DNA of 23,064 nt from an uncultured Synergistaceae bacterium (GTDB taxonomy: Bacteria; Synergistota; Synergistia; Synergistales; Dethiosulfovibrionaceae). Below the pieces are notes generated by a model. That model was not told the origin of the DNA, did no database searches, and worked only from the letters and a program-made list of their open reading frames with translations. Shown piece after piece: positions 6,765 to 13,790 of the stretch; position 1 is the first letter of the stretch, and each line of letters starts with the position of its first letter. The stretch lies in NCBI GenBank assembly GCA_902489135.1, contig CABTYW010000031.1, forward strand, positions 1-23,064. Direction: 5' to 3'. The position numbers and the translations under genes were made by a program.

Positions 6765-7502
6765 TTATGCCATTGTCATCCCGCCGTCAACGGCGAGAAC
6801 CTGACCTGTAATGTAAGAACTGCTTTCCCGGGCGAAGAAGGAAACGGCGTTGGCCACATCCTCGGGCGTTCCCTGAGCGCCCTGGGGAATGGCGGCGAGT
6901 ATGCTCTCCCTGGCCGCATCGGAAAGGACTTTGGTCATATCGGTGTCGATGTATCCCGGAGCGACGCAGTTTACCGTAATTCCCTTTGAGGCGTATTCAC
7001 GGGCCGCACACTTGCTGAAGCCGATGACTCCCGCCTTGGCGGCGCCGTAATTGGTCTGCCCGGGATTGCCCGTAATCCCCACCACGGAGGTGATGCTGAT
7101 GATACGTCCCCAGCGCCCCCGAACCATGGTGCGAATGGCCTCGCGGGTGCAGAGAAACACCGATTTCAAATCGGCGTCAAGGACGGTCTGCCAGTCCTGA
7201 TCCTTCATTCTCATCAGCAGACCGTCGCGGGTGCAGCCCGCGTTGTTGACGAGGATTTCCACGGCGCCCAGCGACTCCCTGACGGCGGAAAAAAGAGCTT
7301 TGACGTCCTCTTCTTTGGAGACGTCGCCGGCAAAGGCGGCAGCCTTTCCGCCTTCGGCAACAATTTCGTCGACCAGTGCCTGAGCGGCCTCGGCCGATGA
7401 ACGGTAATTAACGGCCACGATGCAGCCGTCATGGGCCAATCTTTTGGCAACGGCGCGGCCGATGCCGCGTCCGGCTCCGGTGACCAGTGCAATGCGCGCC
7501 AT
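6765..7502 (-). CDS. fabG: 3-oxoacyl-ACP reductase
   Basis: This 245-residue short-chain dehydrogenase reduces 3-ketoacyl-ACP with NADPH. The Rossmann motif is TGAGRGIG (residues 9-16). NNAG (86-89) and the catalytic Ser139, Tyr152 and Lys156 (NYGAAKAG) are in place. The fourth member of the usual Asn-Ser-Tyr-Lys tetrad seems changed: where the family has a conserved Asn followed by Leu (NLxxVF), this protein has Asp in DADLKSVF (position 111). ATG at 7502 follows the fabD stop by three bases, with AGGGGA as ribosome site inside the end of fabD, so the two are coupled. Confidence 0.95.
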   Translation of the reverse strand: MARIALVTGAGRGIGRAVAKRLAHDGCIVAVNYRSSAEAAQALVDEIVAEGGKAAAFAGDVSKEEDVKALFSAVRESLGAVEILVNNAGCTRDGLLMRMKDQDWQTVLDADLKSVFLCTREAIRTMVRGRWGRIISITSVVGITGNPGQTNYGAAKAGVIGFSKCAAREYASKGITVNCVAPGYIDTDMTKVLSDAARESILAAIPQGAQGTPEDVANAVSFFARESSSYITGQVLAVDGGMTMA

Positions 7503-7505
7503 GGG

Positions 7506-8456
7506 CTAGTCCCCTGCTTTCTGTTCGACAAACGAAAAAACTTTGTCGAGATCTTCGGGATGTTCCACTGACAGCACCGAAGCGCGGCGTTCTATTTTCT
7601 TGATCATTCCGGAAAGCACTTTGCCGGCGCCCAGCTCGATGAACCCTTCCGTACCGGCGTTCAGCATGGTCCTGATGCTTTCAACCCAGCGCACGGGGCT
7701 GTACGTCTGGTCGCGGAGGCCGGCGCGAATGGCCTTCACGTCGGTCACTGCCGCCGCTGAAACGTTGGCCACCAGAGGGCAGCTGCCCTCGTACCAGGCG
7801 CAGTTTTCCATTTCGGCAACAAGGCGATCCGCCACGGGACGCATCAGCGTGCAATGGAACGGAGCGCTGACTTTCAGCATCACCGTTTTTTTCGCGCCCT
7901 TTTGAGAAGCCAGGGCGACGGCGCGCTCCACTGCGGCGGTATGGCCGGAAATGACCGTCTGAACGGGCGTATTGAAATTGGCCGCCATGCAGACTTCGTC
8001 CTGAGCCGCCTCTTTGCAAATTGCCGAAACGATATCGGCGTCGGGGCCGATAACGGCCGCCATGGCGCCCACTCCCTGCGGAACGGCTTCCTGCATGAAA
8101 GCTCCGCGCTTGTGCACCAGTCGCACGCCGTCGGCCAGCGACAAAACGCCGTTGGCCACCAGAGCCGTGTACTCGCCGAGGCTGTGTCCCGCCACAAAAG
8201 CGGGAGCCGGCTTGAAGCCTTTTTCCTCCAGGGCGCGCAGGACGGCAATGGACATGGTCAAAATGGCCGGTTGAGTGTAGGCCGTGAGCACCAGTTTCTC
8301 CTCGGGCCCGTTAAAAACGATGTCGCTGAGGGAGAACCCCAGAGCGGCGTCCGCCTCTTCAAAAACTTTCTTCGCTGCGGGCGAAGCGGCGCAAAGGTCC
8401 TTTCCCATGCCCACGGTCTGAGATCCCTGACCGGGAAAAACGAGAGCGTATTTCAA
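7506..8456 (-). CDS. fabD: Malonyl-CoA:ACP transacylase, TTG start
   Basis: The enzyme moves malonyl from CoA to ACP, supplying the elongation unit. Family motifs are PGQGSQ near the N-terminus, the nucleophile Ser92 in GHSLGEYTAL (same number as in E. coli), and the His of APFHCTLM near residue 200. No ATG exists at the 5' end. Three in-frame TTG codons (8465, 8462, 8456) follow AAGGAG. I chose 8456 because it gives nine bases of spacing and the usual opening MKYALVFPGQGSQ, for 316 residues. The first TTG is immediately next to the ribosome site and is unlikely. It begins 15 bases after fabK. Confidence 0.94.
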   Translation of the reverse strand: MKYALVFPGQGSQTVGMGKDLCAASPAAKKVFEEADAALGFSLSDIVFNGPEEKLVLTAYTQPAILTMSIAVLRALEEKGFKPAPAFVAGHSLGEYTALVANGVLSLADGVRLVHKRGAFMQEAVPQGVGAMAAVIGPDADIVSAICKEAAQDEVCMAANFNTPVQTVISGHTAAVERAVALASQKGAKKTVMLKVSAPFHCTLMRPVADRLVAEMENCAWYEGSCPLVANVSAAAVTDVKAIRAGLRDQTYSPVRWVESIRTMLNAGTEGFIELGAGKVLSGMIKKIERRASVLSVEHPEDLDKVFSFVEQKAGD

Positions 8457-8471
8457 GGGCAACAACTCCTT

Positions 8472-9413
8472 CTAGGCCTGAGCCCCGAGATTTTTCAAAA
8501 TTTCTTCCGCTTCTGAAACCATGGATCTGATAATGTCCGCGCAGGGGCGGATGTCATGTACTAAGGCGGCGGACTGCCCCGACATCACCGACCCCATGAC
8601 GACGTCGCCGTCCACGACGGCGGCACGCAGTCTGCCGGTGCCCAGTTTTTCCATTTCCGAAAGGGGCGCGTGTTCGTATTCAAGGCGCAGGAACTCCTTG
8701 GTGAGCTTGTTGGCAATGCAGCGCACGGGATGCCCCAGCGGCTCACCCGTCACGGCGGTGCAGCGCTCCTTCGAGTTGACGAGAGCTTCTTTGAAGTTTT
8801 GATGAGCCGTACACTCCTTGGAACACACAAAGCGCGTGCCCACCTGAACTCCCTTTGCGCCCAGAGCGAACGCCGCCGCCATGCCACGTCCGTCGGCAAT
8901 GCCGCCGGCGCACACGACGGGCACCTTCACGGCGCCGGCAACTAAAGGCGTCAGCACCGTCGTGGTCAGCTCACCGATATGGCCGCCCGCTTCCATGCCC
9001 TCGGCGATGACCGCCTGAGCGCCCTGGCGCACGGCCCGCACCGCCACCGTCGTTGAAGCCACGACGGGCATGATAATGGTTCCCAGCGGCTTCATGCGCT
9101 GGATCACCGTTCCGGGGCTGCCGGCGCCGGTGGTCAGCACTTTGACGCGATATTTCGCCGCAAGCTCCACGGCGGCGGGGGCCGTGGGCGACAGCAGCAT
9201 AATGTTCATGCCGTAAGGCTTATCGGTCAGTTCACGAATTTTCATCAGTTCTTTTTCGAGGAGCTCCGGCGGCGTATTTCCCGCGGCAATAATCCCCAGT
9301 CCGCCGGCATTGCTCACCGCGGCAGCCAGTTCGGCGTTGGCAATCCACGCCATGGCTCCCTGGATCACCGGATACCGAATTCCCAAAAGTTCCGTAATTT
9401 CTTTGCCGAGCAT
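8472..9413 (-). CDS. fabK: Enoyl-ACP reductase II (FMN type)
   Basis: FabK does the last reduction of each elongation cycle with NAD(P)H and FMN. It is unrelated to FabI and is naturally insensitive to triclosan in the bacteria studied. The 313-residue protein starts at ATG 9413. It has the family pattern of a nitronate-monooxygenase-like TIM barrel: IQGAMAWIANAELAAAVSNA near the start, GAGSPG, AEGMEAGGHIGEL and ALGAKGVQVGTRF with the phosphate-binding glycines. Placement between plsX and fabD supports FabK rather than a nitronate monooxygenase. No other enoyl reductase gene is in the window. Confidence 0.93.
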   Translation of the reverse strand: MLGKEITELLGIRYPVIQGAMAWIANAELAAAVSNAGGLGIIAAGNTPPELLEKELMKIRELTDKPYGMNIMLLSPTAPAAVELAAKYRVKVLTTGAGSPGTVIQRMKPLGTIIMPVVASTTVAVRAVRQGAQAVIAEGMEAGGHIGELTTTVLTPLVAGAVKVPVVCAGGIADGRGMAAAFALGAKGVQVGTRFVCSKECTAHQNFKEALVNSKERCTAVTGEPLGHPVRCIANKLTKEFLRLEYEHAPLSEMEKLGTGRLRAAVVDGDVVMGSVMSGQSAALVHDIRPCADIIRSMVSEAEEILKNLGAQA

Positions 9414-9491
9414 AAAAAGAAAAACCCCTTTCACCTTTCCGCGCGCATCGACGTCAATGCGCCGCAAAACATCACGCCGCTTGCGGACAAT

Positions 9492-10523
9492 TCAGCGCTG
9501 CGCGCTGCCTGCGCCGACGCGTTCAAGTTCTTCGGCAACGTCCTCGCGAATGCGCTCCAGGGCGTTGCGCTCCACAAAACCGCAGGCGACGCCGACGGCA
9601 TTGGCGATGGCCGGAGCCTTTGAACGGCCGTGAGCTTTGACTACGGCTCCGTTGACGCCCATCAGCGCCGAACCTCCGTAGCGCTGATAGTCCACGCGGG
9701 ACGAAAGTTTTTTCAGCGCGGGGTACAGAAGAAAGGCGCCGGCCTTGGCGAGAAGGGATTCGTCAATGCCCTGCTTCACCAAGCCCTTCAAAAACTTCAC
9801 GATGCCTTCAAAGGATTTGAGCATCACGTTGCCGGAAAATCCGTCGCAGATAACCACGGAAGCGTCGCCCATAGGAACCCGGTTGGCTTCGATGTATCCG
9901 CCGAAGTTGATGTTTTTGTTGATGCGAAGTCTCTCGCGGGCCTCCACGATGACGTCGTCGCCTTTGATCTCTTCGGCGCCGTTGGAAAGCAAACAGACTT
10001 TGGGCGCATCGGAAAACTTTTCCACGTCCTTCATGTAAATCGATCCCATGAGAGCGAACTGCACCAGGTTTAAAGGCTTGCAGCGCACCGTGGCGCCGGC
10101 GTCAAGCAAAAATACGGGCTTTTGAGTGGGAAGAAGTATTCCCAGCCCCGGACGCTCGATGCCCTTCAGGCGTCCCACCACCAGCACGCCGCCGGCTACA
10201 ATGGCGCCGGTGCTGCCCGAGGAGACACACCCCTGGGCCTCGCCCGAACGCACCATTTCCATGGCCAGCCTCATGCTGGAACGCCGTTTGCCCCGTATGG
10301 CCCTGGCCGGAGATTCGTCGGGCTCGATGAACTCGTCGGTGTGAACGACGGTAATTCTTCTGCGAAGATCGCCTTCGGCGGCGTCAAGGTAGGGTTCGAT
10401 GACCGCCTTGTCGCCCACCAGGGCGACTTCCAGTTTTTCGTTGCTTTTACAGGCTTCAAGAACGCCGGGGCAGACCGCGGAAGCTCCGTAATCTCCCCCC
10501 ATGGCATCGACAGCAATCAGCAT
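9492..10523 (-). CDS. plsX: Phosphate acyltransferase
   Basis: PlsX converts acyl-ACP to acyl-phosphate, the acyl donor for PlsY in the first step of phospholipid synthesis. The 343 residues fit the family. Motifs seen are IAVDAMGGDYG at the start, SSGSTGAIVAGG, LLDAGATVRCKP, VVICDGFSGNVMLKS and RYGGSALMGVNG. ATG at 10523 comes three bases after the fapR stop, with GGGGAG inside fapR as ribosome site, so translation is probably coupled. The fapR-plsX pair is the arrangement known from Bacillus, linking membrane-lipid synthesis to the malonyl-CoA sensor. Confidence 0.96.
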   Translation of the reverse strand: MLIAVDAMGGDYGASAVCPGVLEACKSNEKLEVALVGDKAVIEPYLDAAEGDLRRRITVVHTDEFIEPDESPARAIRGKRRSSMRLAMEMVRSGEAQGCVSSGSTGAIVAGGVLVVGRLKGIERPGLGILLPTQKPVFLLDAGATVRCKPLNLVQFALMGSIYMKDVEKFSDAPKVCLLSNGAEEIKGDDVIVEARERLRINKNINFGGYIEANRVPMGDASVVICDGFSGNVMLKSFEGIVKFLKGLVKQGIDESLLAKAGAFLLYPALKKLSSRVDYQRYGGSALMGVNGAVVKAHGRSKAPAIANAVGVACGFVERNALERIREDVAEELERVGAGSAQR

Positions 10524-10526
10524 GAT

Positions 10527-11135
10527 CTATTCGCTCCCCCGCACTGCGGATACCGCAGTGCCTGTGCCGTCCTCGGCAGAGGACAGCGCCTTTACGATAA
10601 AGCGTCCCACATAAATTTCACGATCGTTCACCGTCGTATGGACGCTTACAATATACTTATTTCCCTCGTGGACGCCCACCTTGGCACGCGCAACCAGCCG
10701 GTCTCCCACCAGCGCCGGTTCGCGGTACTGCCCGCGAAAGGCCGTGACGACCACAAAATCGGCTTCAACAACGGCAATGGCCAGTGTGCTGGCCTGGGCG
10801 TAAATGTACTGATCCCATAGGCGGTTGGTGTGGCGAAATCCCATTTCACGGGTGGTCTCCAGAGTGGACAGCGCCCAGACGTTGGGCTCCAGTCCCAGAA
10901 GTTCACCGATAAACTCTTCCTGTTTCAGAGAGCGCAGCCGGCTGACGGCCCGCTCCGCCATCTGGCGGGTGCGCTCGCGAAGCTCGGGCACTCCCAGTAG
11001 CGCGCGATCAAGTCTGATGGTGCTGAGACTGACTTTCAAAATCCGTGCCAAATCTTCGTCAGTGTAAAGAGGGTTCTGCTCCAGCAGAGCCGAAAGTCTT
11101 TCCTGGCGTTTCAATTTTCCGTTTTTTGCCGTCAT
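10527..11135 (-). CDS. fapR: FapR-type malonyl-CoA-responsive repressor
   Basis: The protein of about 202 residues has an N-terminal DeoR-like helix-turn-helix (residues about 12-50, with TDEDLARILKVSLSTIRLDR) and then the linker PELRERTRQMAERA, matching Bacillus FapR closely as I remember it. A hot-dog-fold effector domain follows (ANSLA-like segment QASTLAIAVVEADFVV, GDRLVARAKV, YVGRFIVKAL). In Bacillus, FapR represses fatty-acid and phospholipid genes and is released by malonyl-CoA. I chose ATG 11135; a GTG at 11144 would add three residues, and neither has a strong ribosome site. It heads the operon and lies right behind its own predicted operator. Confidence 0.93.
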   Translation of the reverse strand: MTAKNGKLKRQERLSALLEQNPLYTDEDLARILKVSLSTIRLDRALLGVPELRERTRQMAERAVSRLRSLKQEEFIGELLGLEPNVWALSTLETTREMGFRHTNRLWDQYIYAQASTLAIAVVEADFVVVTAFRGQYREPALVGDRLVARAKVGVHEGNKYIVSVHTTVNDREIYVGRFIVKALSSAEDGTGTAVSAVRGSE

Positions 11136-11149
11136 TCTCTTCACCGCTT

Positions 11150-11166
11150 TTAGTACCAGCTTCTAA
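11150..11166. promoter_or_regulatory. FapR operator
   Basis: TTAGTACCAGCTTCTAA matches 14 of 17 positions of the Bacillus FapR consensus as I remember it (TTAGTACCTGATACTAA). It lies 14 bases before the fapR ATG and downstream of the -10 element, where bound repressor would block transcription. I see no second copy in the window. Confidence 0.8.
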
Positions 11167-11188
11167 TATCAGATCATGAATAATTGGA

Positions 11189-11217
11189 AGTATACGTATT
11201 TTCATCCGAAAGGTCAA
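11189..11217 (-). promoter_or_regulatory. Sigma-70-type promoter of the fapR operon
   Basis: On the minus strand, TTGACC (11217-11212) and TATACT (11194-11189) are separated by exactly 17 bases. Transcription would start near 11182, leaving a leader of about 45 bases that contains the FapR operator. Confidence 0.85.
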
Positions 11218-11611
11218 TACGGAATTGGGCCGAAGGCGTTGTTTTTTATTTATAAAATCGTTGCATCGGCCTATATAATTTTCACGAAAATCACCATGCC
11301 CATTTTCCGACCGACGGACGCTCACGGGGGTGCCTTCAACGGCCTCGCGCCGTTGAAGGGCAAAAACGGCGATTTCCCGAAAAAATCTGCCGGTTAAAGG
11401 ACGCCGAGGGGCTTTGAGCGTCAACTCCGACGAATTTGAAAGGGCTTTTCCAACGCGCCCATGGAAGCTTTTCATGAAAAGCGCGACACCGGGAGGTCCG
11501 GGCGCGCTCCATTTTCGCTTTATGCCGCGCGGCTTTAAAAAATCCCCGGCGCCCGGTGAGGGAAAAACGCGTCGCCTGCGTCGCTTTTTGAAGCGCGGTT
11601 TTCGCGAAGAT
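11218..11611. other. Gene-free interval between rpmF terminator and fapR promoter
   Basis: No convincing gene here: the long ORFs crossing it are low-complexity and lack ribosome sites. It holds a perfect 11-base inverted repeat (CCTTCAACGGC at 11333-11343, GCCGTTGAAGG at 11349-11359, loop CTCGC), which has no U-tract on either strand. AT-rich patches near 11240-11290 could include a weak promoter. Purpose unknown. Confidence 0.5.
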
Positions 11612-11645
11612 AAAAAAAAGGCCCCCGTTCTGCAACGGGAGCCCT
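11612..11645 (-). terminator. Intrinsic terminator after rpmF
   Basis: On the minus strand GGCTCCCGTT pairs with AACGGGGGCC (one G-U pair) around the loop GCAG, followed directly by eight T. It ends the ackA-yceD-rpmF unit 30 bases past the rpmF stop and isolates it from fapR. Confidence 0.88.
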
Positions 11646-11676
11646 TGCGCTTTTTTCAGAGAGTTTTTCGGCGAAA

Positions 11677-11901
11677 CTACTCCGCCTTGTCGGCCGCGCT
11701 TTCGGCCTGAGCCTTGTCGGCTGCGACTTTCATGACCTTGCGGCCGCGGTAATAGCCGCAGGCGGGGCAAACGCAGTAAGTCTCAATGGTCTCACCGCAG
11801 TGAGAGCACACTGTGGTGTTGGGAGCGCTCTTTTTGCCCAGCCAATGGGCAAAACGGTTATGAGTTCTGCGGTGGGATGTTTTCATCTTCGGGGTTGCCA
11901 T
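11677..11901 (-). CDS. rpmF: Ribosomal protein L32 with C-terminal tail
   Basis: This large-subunit ribosomal protein of 74 residues starts at ATG 11901, with AAAGGAGG upstream. The opening MATPKMKTSHRRTHNR is typical of bL32. The zinc-binding type is shown by CSHC (residues 32-35) and the later CPAC (about 45-48). Bacterial L32 is usually about 57-65 residues; here an Ala/Asp/Lys-rich tail (AADKAQAESAADKAE) extends it. Its first 44 bases overlap the end of yceD in another frame, giving tight coupling. The linkage yceD-rpmF next to plsX/fab genes is widespread. Confidence 0.95.
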   Translation of the reverse strand: MATPKMKTSHRRTHNRFAHWLGKKSAPNTTVCSHCGETIETYCVCPACGYYRGRKVMKVAADKAQAESAADKAE

Positions 11902-12472
11902 GTTCTTTTCCTCCTTTACTCGTATCGTCTTCTAAGAAATCTGCCAGTGCCTGGAAGCGCGGATCGGTTTGATCCTCAGTGGTGGGAAGCGAAGGCATTT
12001 CAGCGCACCCCTGCGGACATGCCGCATAAACCGGCAGGGAAACCACGAGGCACTCCCAGACAAGGCCGGTCACATCAATGGCGGTTCCAAGCCGTGCAAC
12101 GGGAATACATACTCTGTCGGAGCTGCAAAATTCTTCTTCTTCCTGTTCCTGTACTTTTTCAGCCTCACCGGCCTGCAATTTGTAAGAATACATGAATTCT
12201 TCATGAATTGCAACTGTCAGCGGCGCACAACACCTGCGGCATTCCGTAGCAACTTCAGTGTCGATTTTCAACAATACTTCGGCGCCTTCAAGGGTGCGCT
12301 GCGTTTGCGCCGTGACAGTCAGCGGCTTCGCAAGAGGGAAGTTCCGGCTTCCGCGGGAGACGGGCTCGGCCACATCCAACGTCCAGAGCTGCGTCAGCCT
12401 TGACCGGGTATCCTTCTGTTCCGGCAGCGGCAGCAGAAACTTCCATGCCGCCGGAGGTTCAGTCAGTGCCAT
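11858..12472 (-). CDS. yceD: YceD/DUF177 family protein
   Basis: The 204-residue protein has the DUF177 pattern: a mid-protein Cys pair after a Glu (TECRRCCAPL, about residues 76-85), a long acidic stretch (QEQEEEEF), a second Cys pair (CPQGC) and the ending DPRFQALADFLEDD that many members share. In plants and some bacteria the family is linked to 23S rRNA and large-subunit biogenesis, which fits the co-encoded L32. The biochemical role is not established. ATG at 12472 has GAGG seven bases upstream. It follows ackA by 30 bases and overlaps rpmF by 44 bases. Confidence 0.88.
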   Translation of the reverse strand: MALTEPPAAWKFLLPLPEQKDTRSRLTQLWTLDVAEPVSRGSRNFPLAKPLTVTAQTQRTLEGAEVLLKIDTEVATECRRCCAPLTVAIHEEFMYSYKLQAGEAEKVQEQEEEEFCSSDRVCIPVARLGTAIDVTGLVWECLVVSLPVYAACPQGCAEMPSLPTTEDQTDPRFQALADFLEDDTSKGGKEHGNPEDENIPPQNS

Positions 12473-12502
12473 GGGCAGGCCTCATGAAAAAGTGAAAGGG
12501 CC

Positions 12503-13690
12503 TTAAAACGCAAGCTCTTTGGTGTCGCGGGCAATCACAAGCTCTTCGTTGGTGGGAATGACCAACACCTTGACTTTGGAGTCGTCGGCGCTGATGAGGC
12601 GCTCTTCGCCGCGGAAATCGTTTTTGGAGTAATCCATTTTGACGCCCAGGAATTCCAGACCTTCGGTGATCATCTTGCGCGTGGGAGCGCTGTTCTCGCC
12701 GATGCCGGCGGTGAACACGATGGCGTCAACGCCGCCCATGGCCGCCGCGTAGGCGCCGATGTATTTTTTCACGCTGTACGTCAGCATTTTGTAAGCGAGC
12801 GTGCATTTCGCGTCGCCCTTCTTCATGCCGTCCTCCACGTCGCGAAGGTCGCCGGAAAGGCCGGAAATCCCCAGAAGTCCGCTCTCTTTGTTGAGAATTT
12901 GATCGGTTTTCTCGGCGCCCAATTTTTTCGCCATGAAGGTCACGGCGCTGGGATCGACGTCACCGGAGCGGGTCCCCATGACCACGCCGGGAAGCGGCGT
13001 GAAGCCCATGGAAGTGTCAAGCACCTTGCCGTGGTCAACGGCGGCCAGCGAGCTGCCGTTGCCTAGGTGACAGGTAATGATCTTCAGCTCCGAAAGGGGA
13101 CGGCCCAGGATTTCGGCACAGCGGGCCGAAACGAAACGGTGGCTGGTGCCGTGAAATCCGTAGCGGCGTACGTGATCTTCCTTGTAAAATTTTTCGGGAA
13201 TGGCATAGCGGTAGGCATAATCGGGCATGGTCTGATGGAAAGCCGTGTCGAACACGGCCACCTGAGGAACTGCGGGCAGCGCGGCGGTGATGGCCTCGAC
13301 GCCGATGATGTTGGCGGGATTGTGGAGGGGCGCCAGAGGCACGCAGCGCTTGACGGCCGCCATGACGTCGGAAGTGATCTTCACCGAACGGGCGAACTCC
13401 TCGCCGCCGTGAACGACGCGGTGCCCCACCGCGCCCAGTTCGTCGAGGCTTGAAAGGACGCCCGTCTTGGCGTCAAGGAGAGACTTAAGCACCAGATCCA
13501 CGGCCACTTTGTGGTCGGGAATGGCCGTTTCGGTGACCACGGCTTCCATGCCGGTCTTGGTATGCTTCAGACGGGAACCGTCAATTCCGATGCGCTCCAC
13601 CAAGCCCTTGGCCAACACCCTCTCGTTGTCCATGTCGAAAACCTGATACTTCAACGAGGAACTGCCGCAGTTAATCACAAGAATCTTCAC
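12503..13690 (-). CDS. ackA: Acetate kinase, GTG start
   Basis: The enzyme converts acetyl-phosphate and ADP to acetate and ATP, the energy-yielding end of acetate fermentation. The 395-residue protein starts at GTG 13690, eight bases after AAGGAGG, and opens KILVINCGSSSLKYQ, the ATP/acetate-kinase signature. Other family blocks are GHRVVHGGEEF, DTAFHQTMP, FHGTSHRFVS, CHLGNGSSLAAVD, GVVMGTRSGDVDP (containing the catalytic Arg) and FTAGIGENS. The partner phosphotransacetylase gene is not in the window. It leads the ackA-yceD-rpmF unit and is divergent from tmcAL. Confidence 0.96.
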   Translation of the reverse strand: MKILVINCGSSSLKYQVFDMDNERVLAKGLVERIGIDGSRLKHTKTGMEAVVTETAIPDHKVAVDLVLKSLLDAKTGVLSSLDELGAVGHRVVHGGEEFARSVKITSDVMAAVKRCVPLAPLHNPANIIGVEAITAALPAVPQVAVFDTAFHQTMPDYAYRYAIPEKFYKEDHVRRYGFHGTSHRFVSARCAEILGRPLSELKIITCHLGNGSSLAAVDHGKVLDTSMGFTPLPGVVMGTRSGDVDPSAVTFMAKKLGAEKTDQILNKESGLLGISGLSGDLRDVEDGMKKGDAKCTLAYKMLTYSVKKYIGAYAAAMGGVDAIVFTAGIGENSAPTRKMITEGLEFLGVKMDYSKNDFRGEERLISADDSKVKVLVIPTNEELVIARDTKELAF

Positions 13691-13703
13691 AGGAAAAACC
13701 TCC

Positions 13704-13732
13704 TTGACGTATTGAGAACTCTGTCGTATATC
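13704..13732 (+). promoter_or_regulatory. Predicted promoter of tmcAL
   Basis: On the plus strand TTGACG (13704-13709), a 17-base spacer and TATATC (13727-13732) form a plausible sigma-70 promoter about 58 bases before the tmcAL ATG. The -35 overlaps the ackA ribosome site on the other strand. A clear ackA promoter is not visible in the same gap. Confidence 0.55.
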
Positions 13733-13790
13733 CGAACTGTAAAAATACCTCATGCCGCCGCCTGAAGCGGCTCACAAGAGGAGAATCGCC

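Noticed and set aside
11059..11770. ORFs of 98-144 codons in the rpmF-fapR gap
   Set aside because: They run through the terminator, the promoter or the FapR operator, lack ribosome sites and show low-complexity Arg/Lys/Pro composition.
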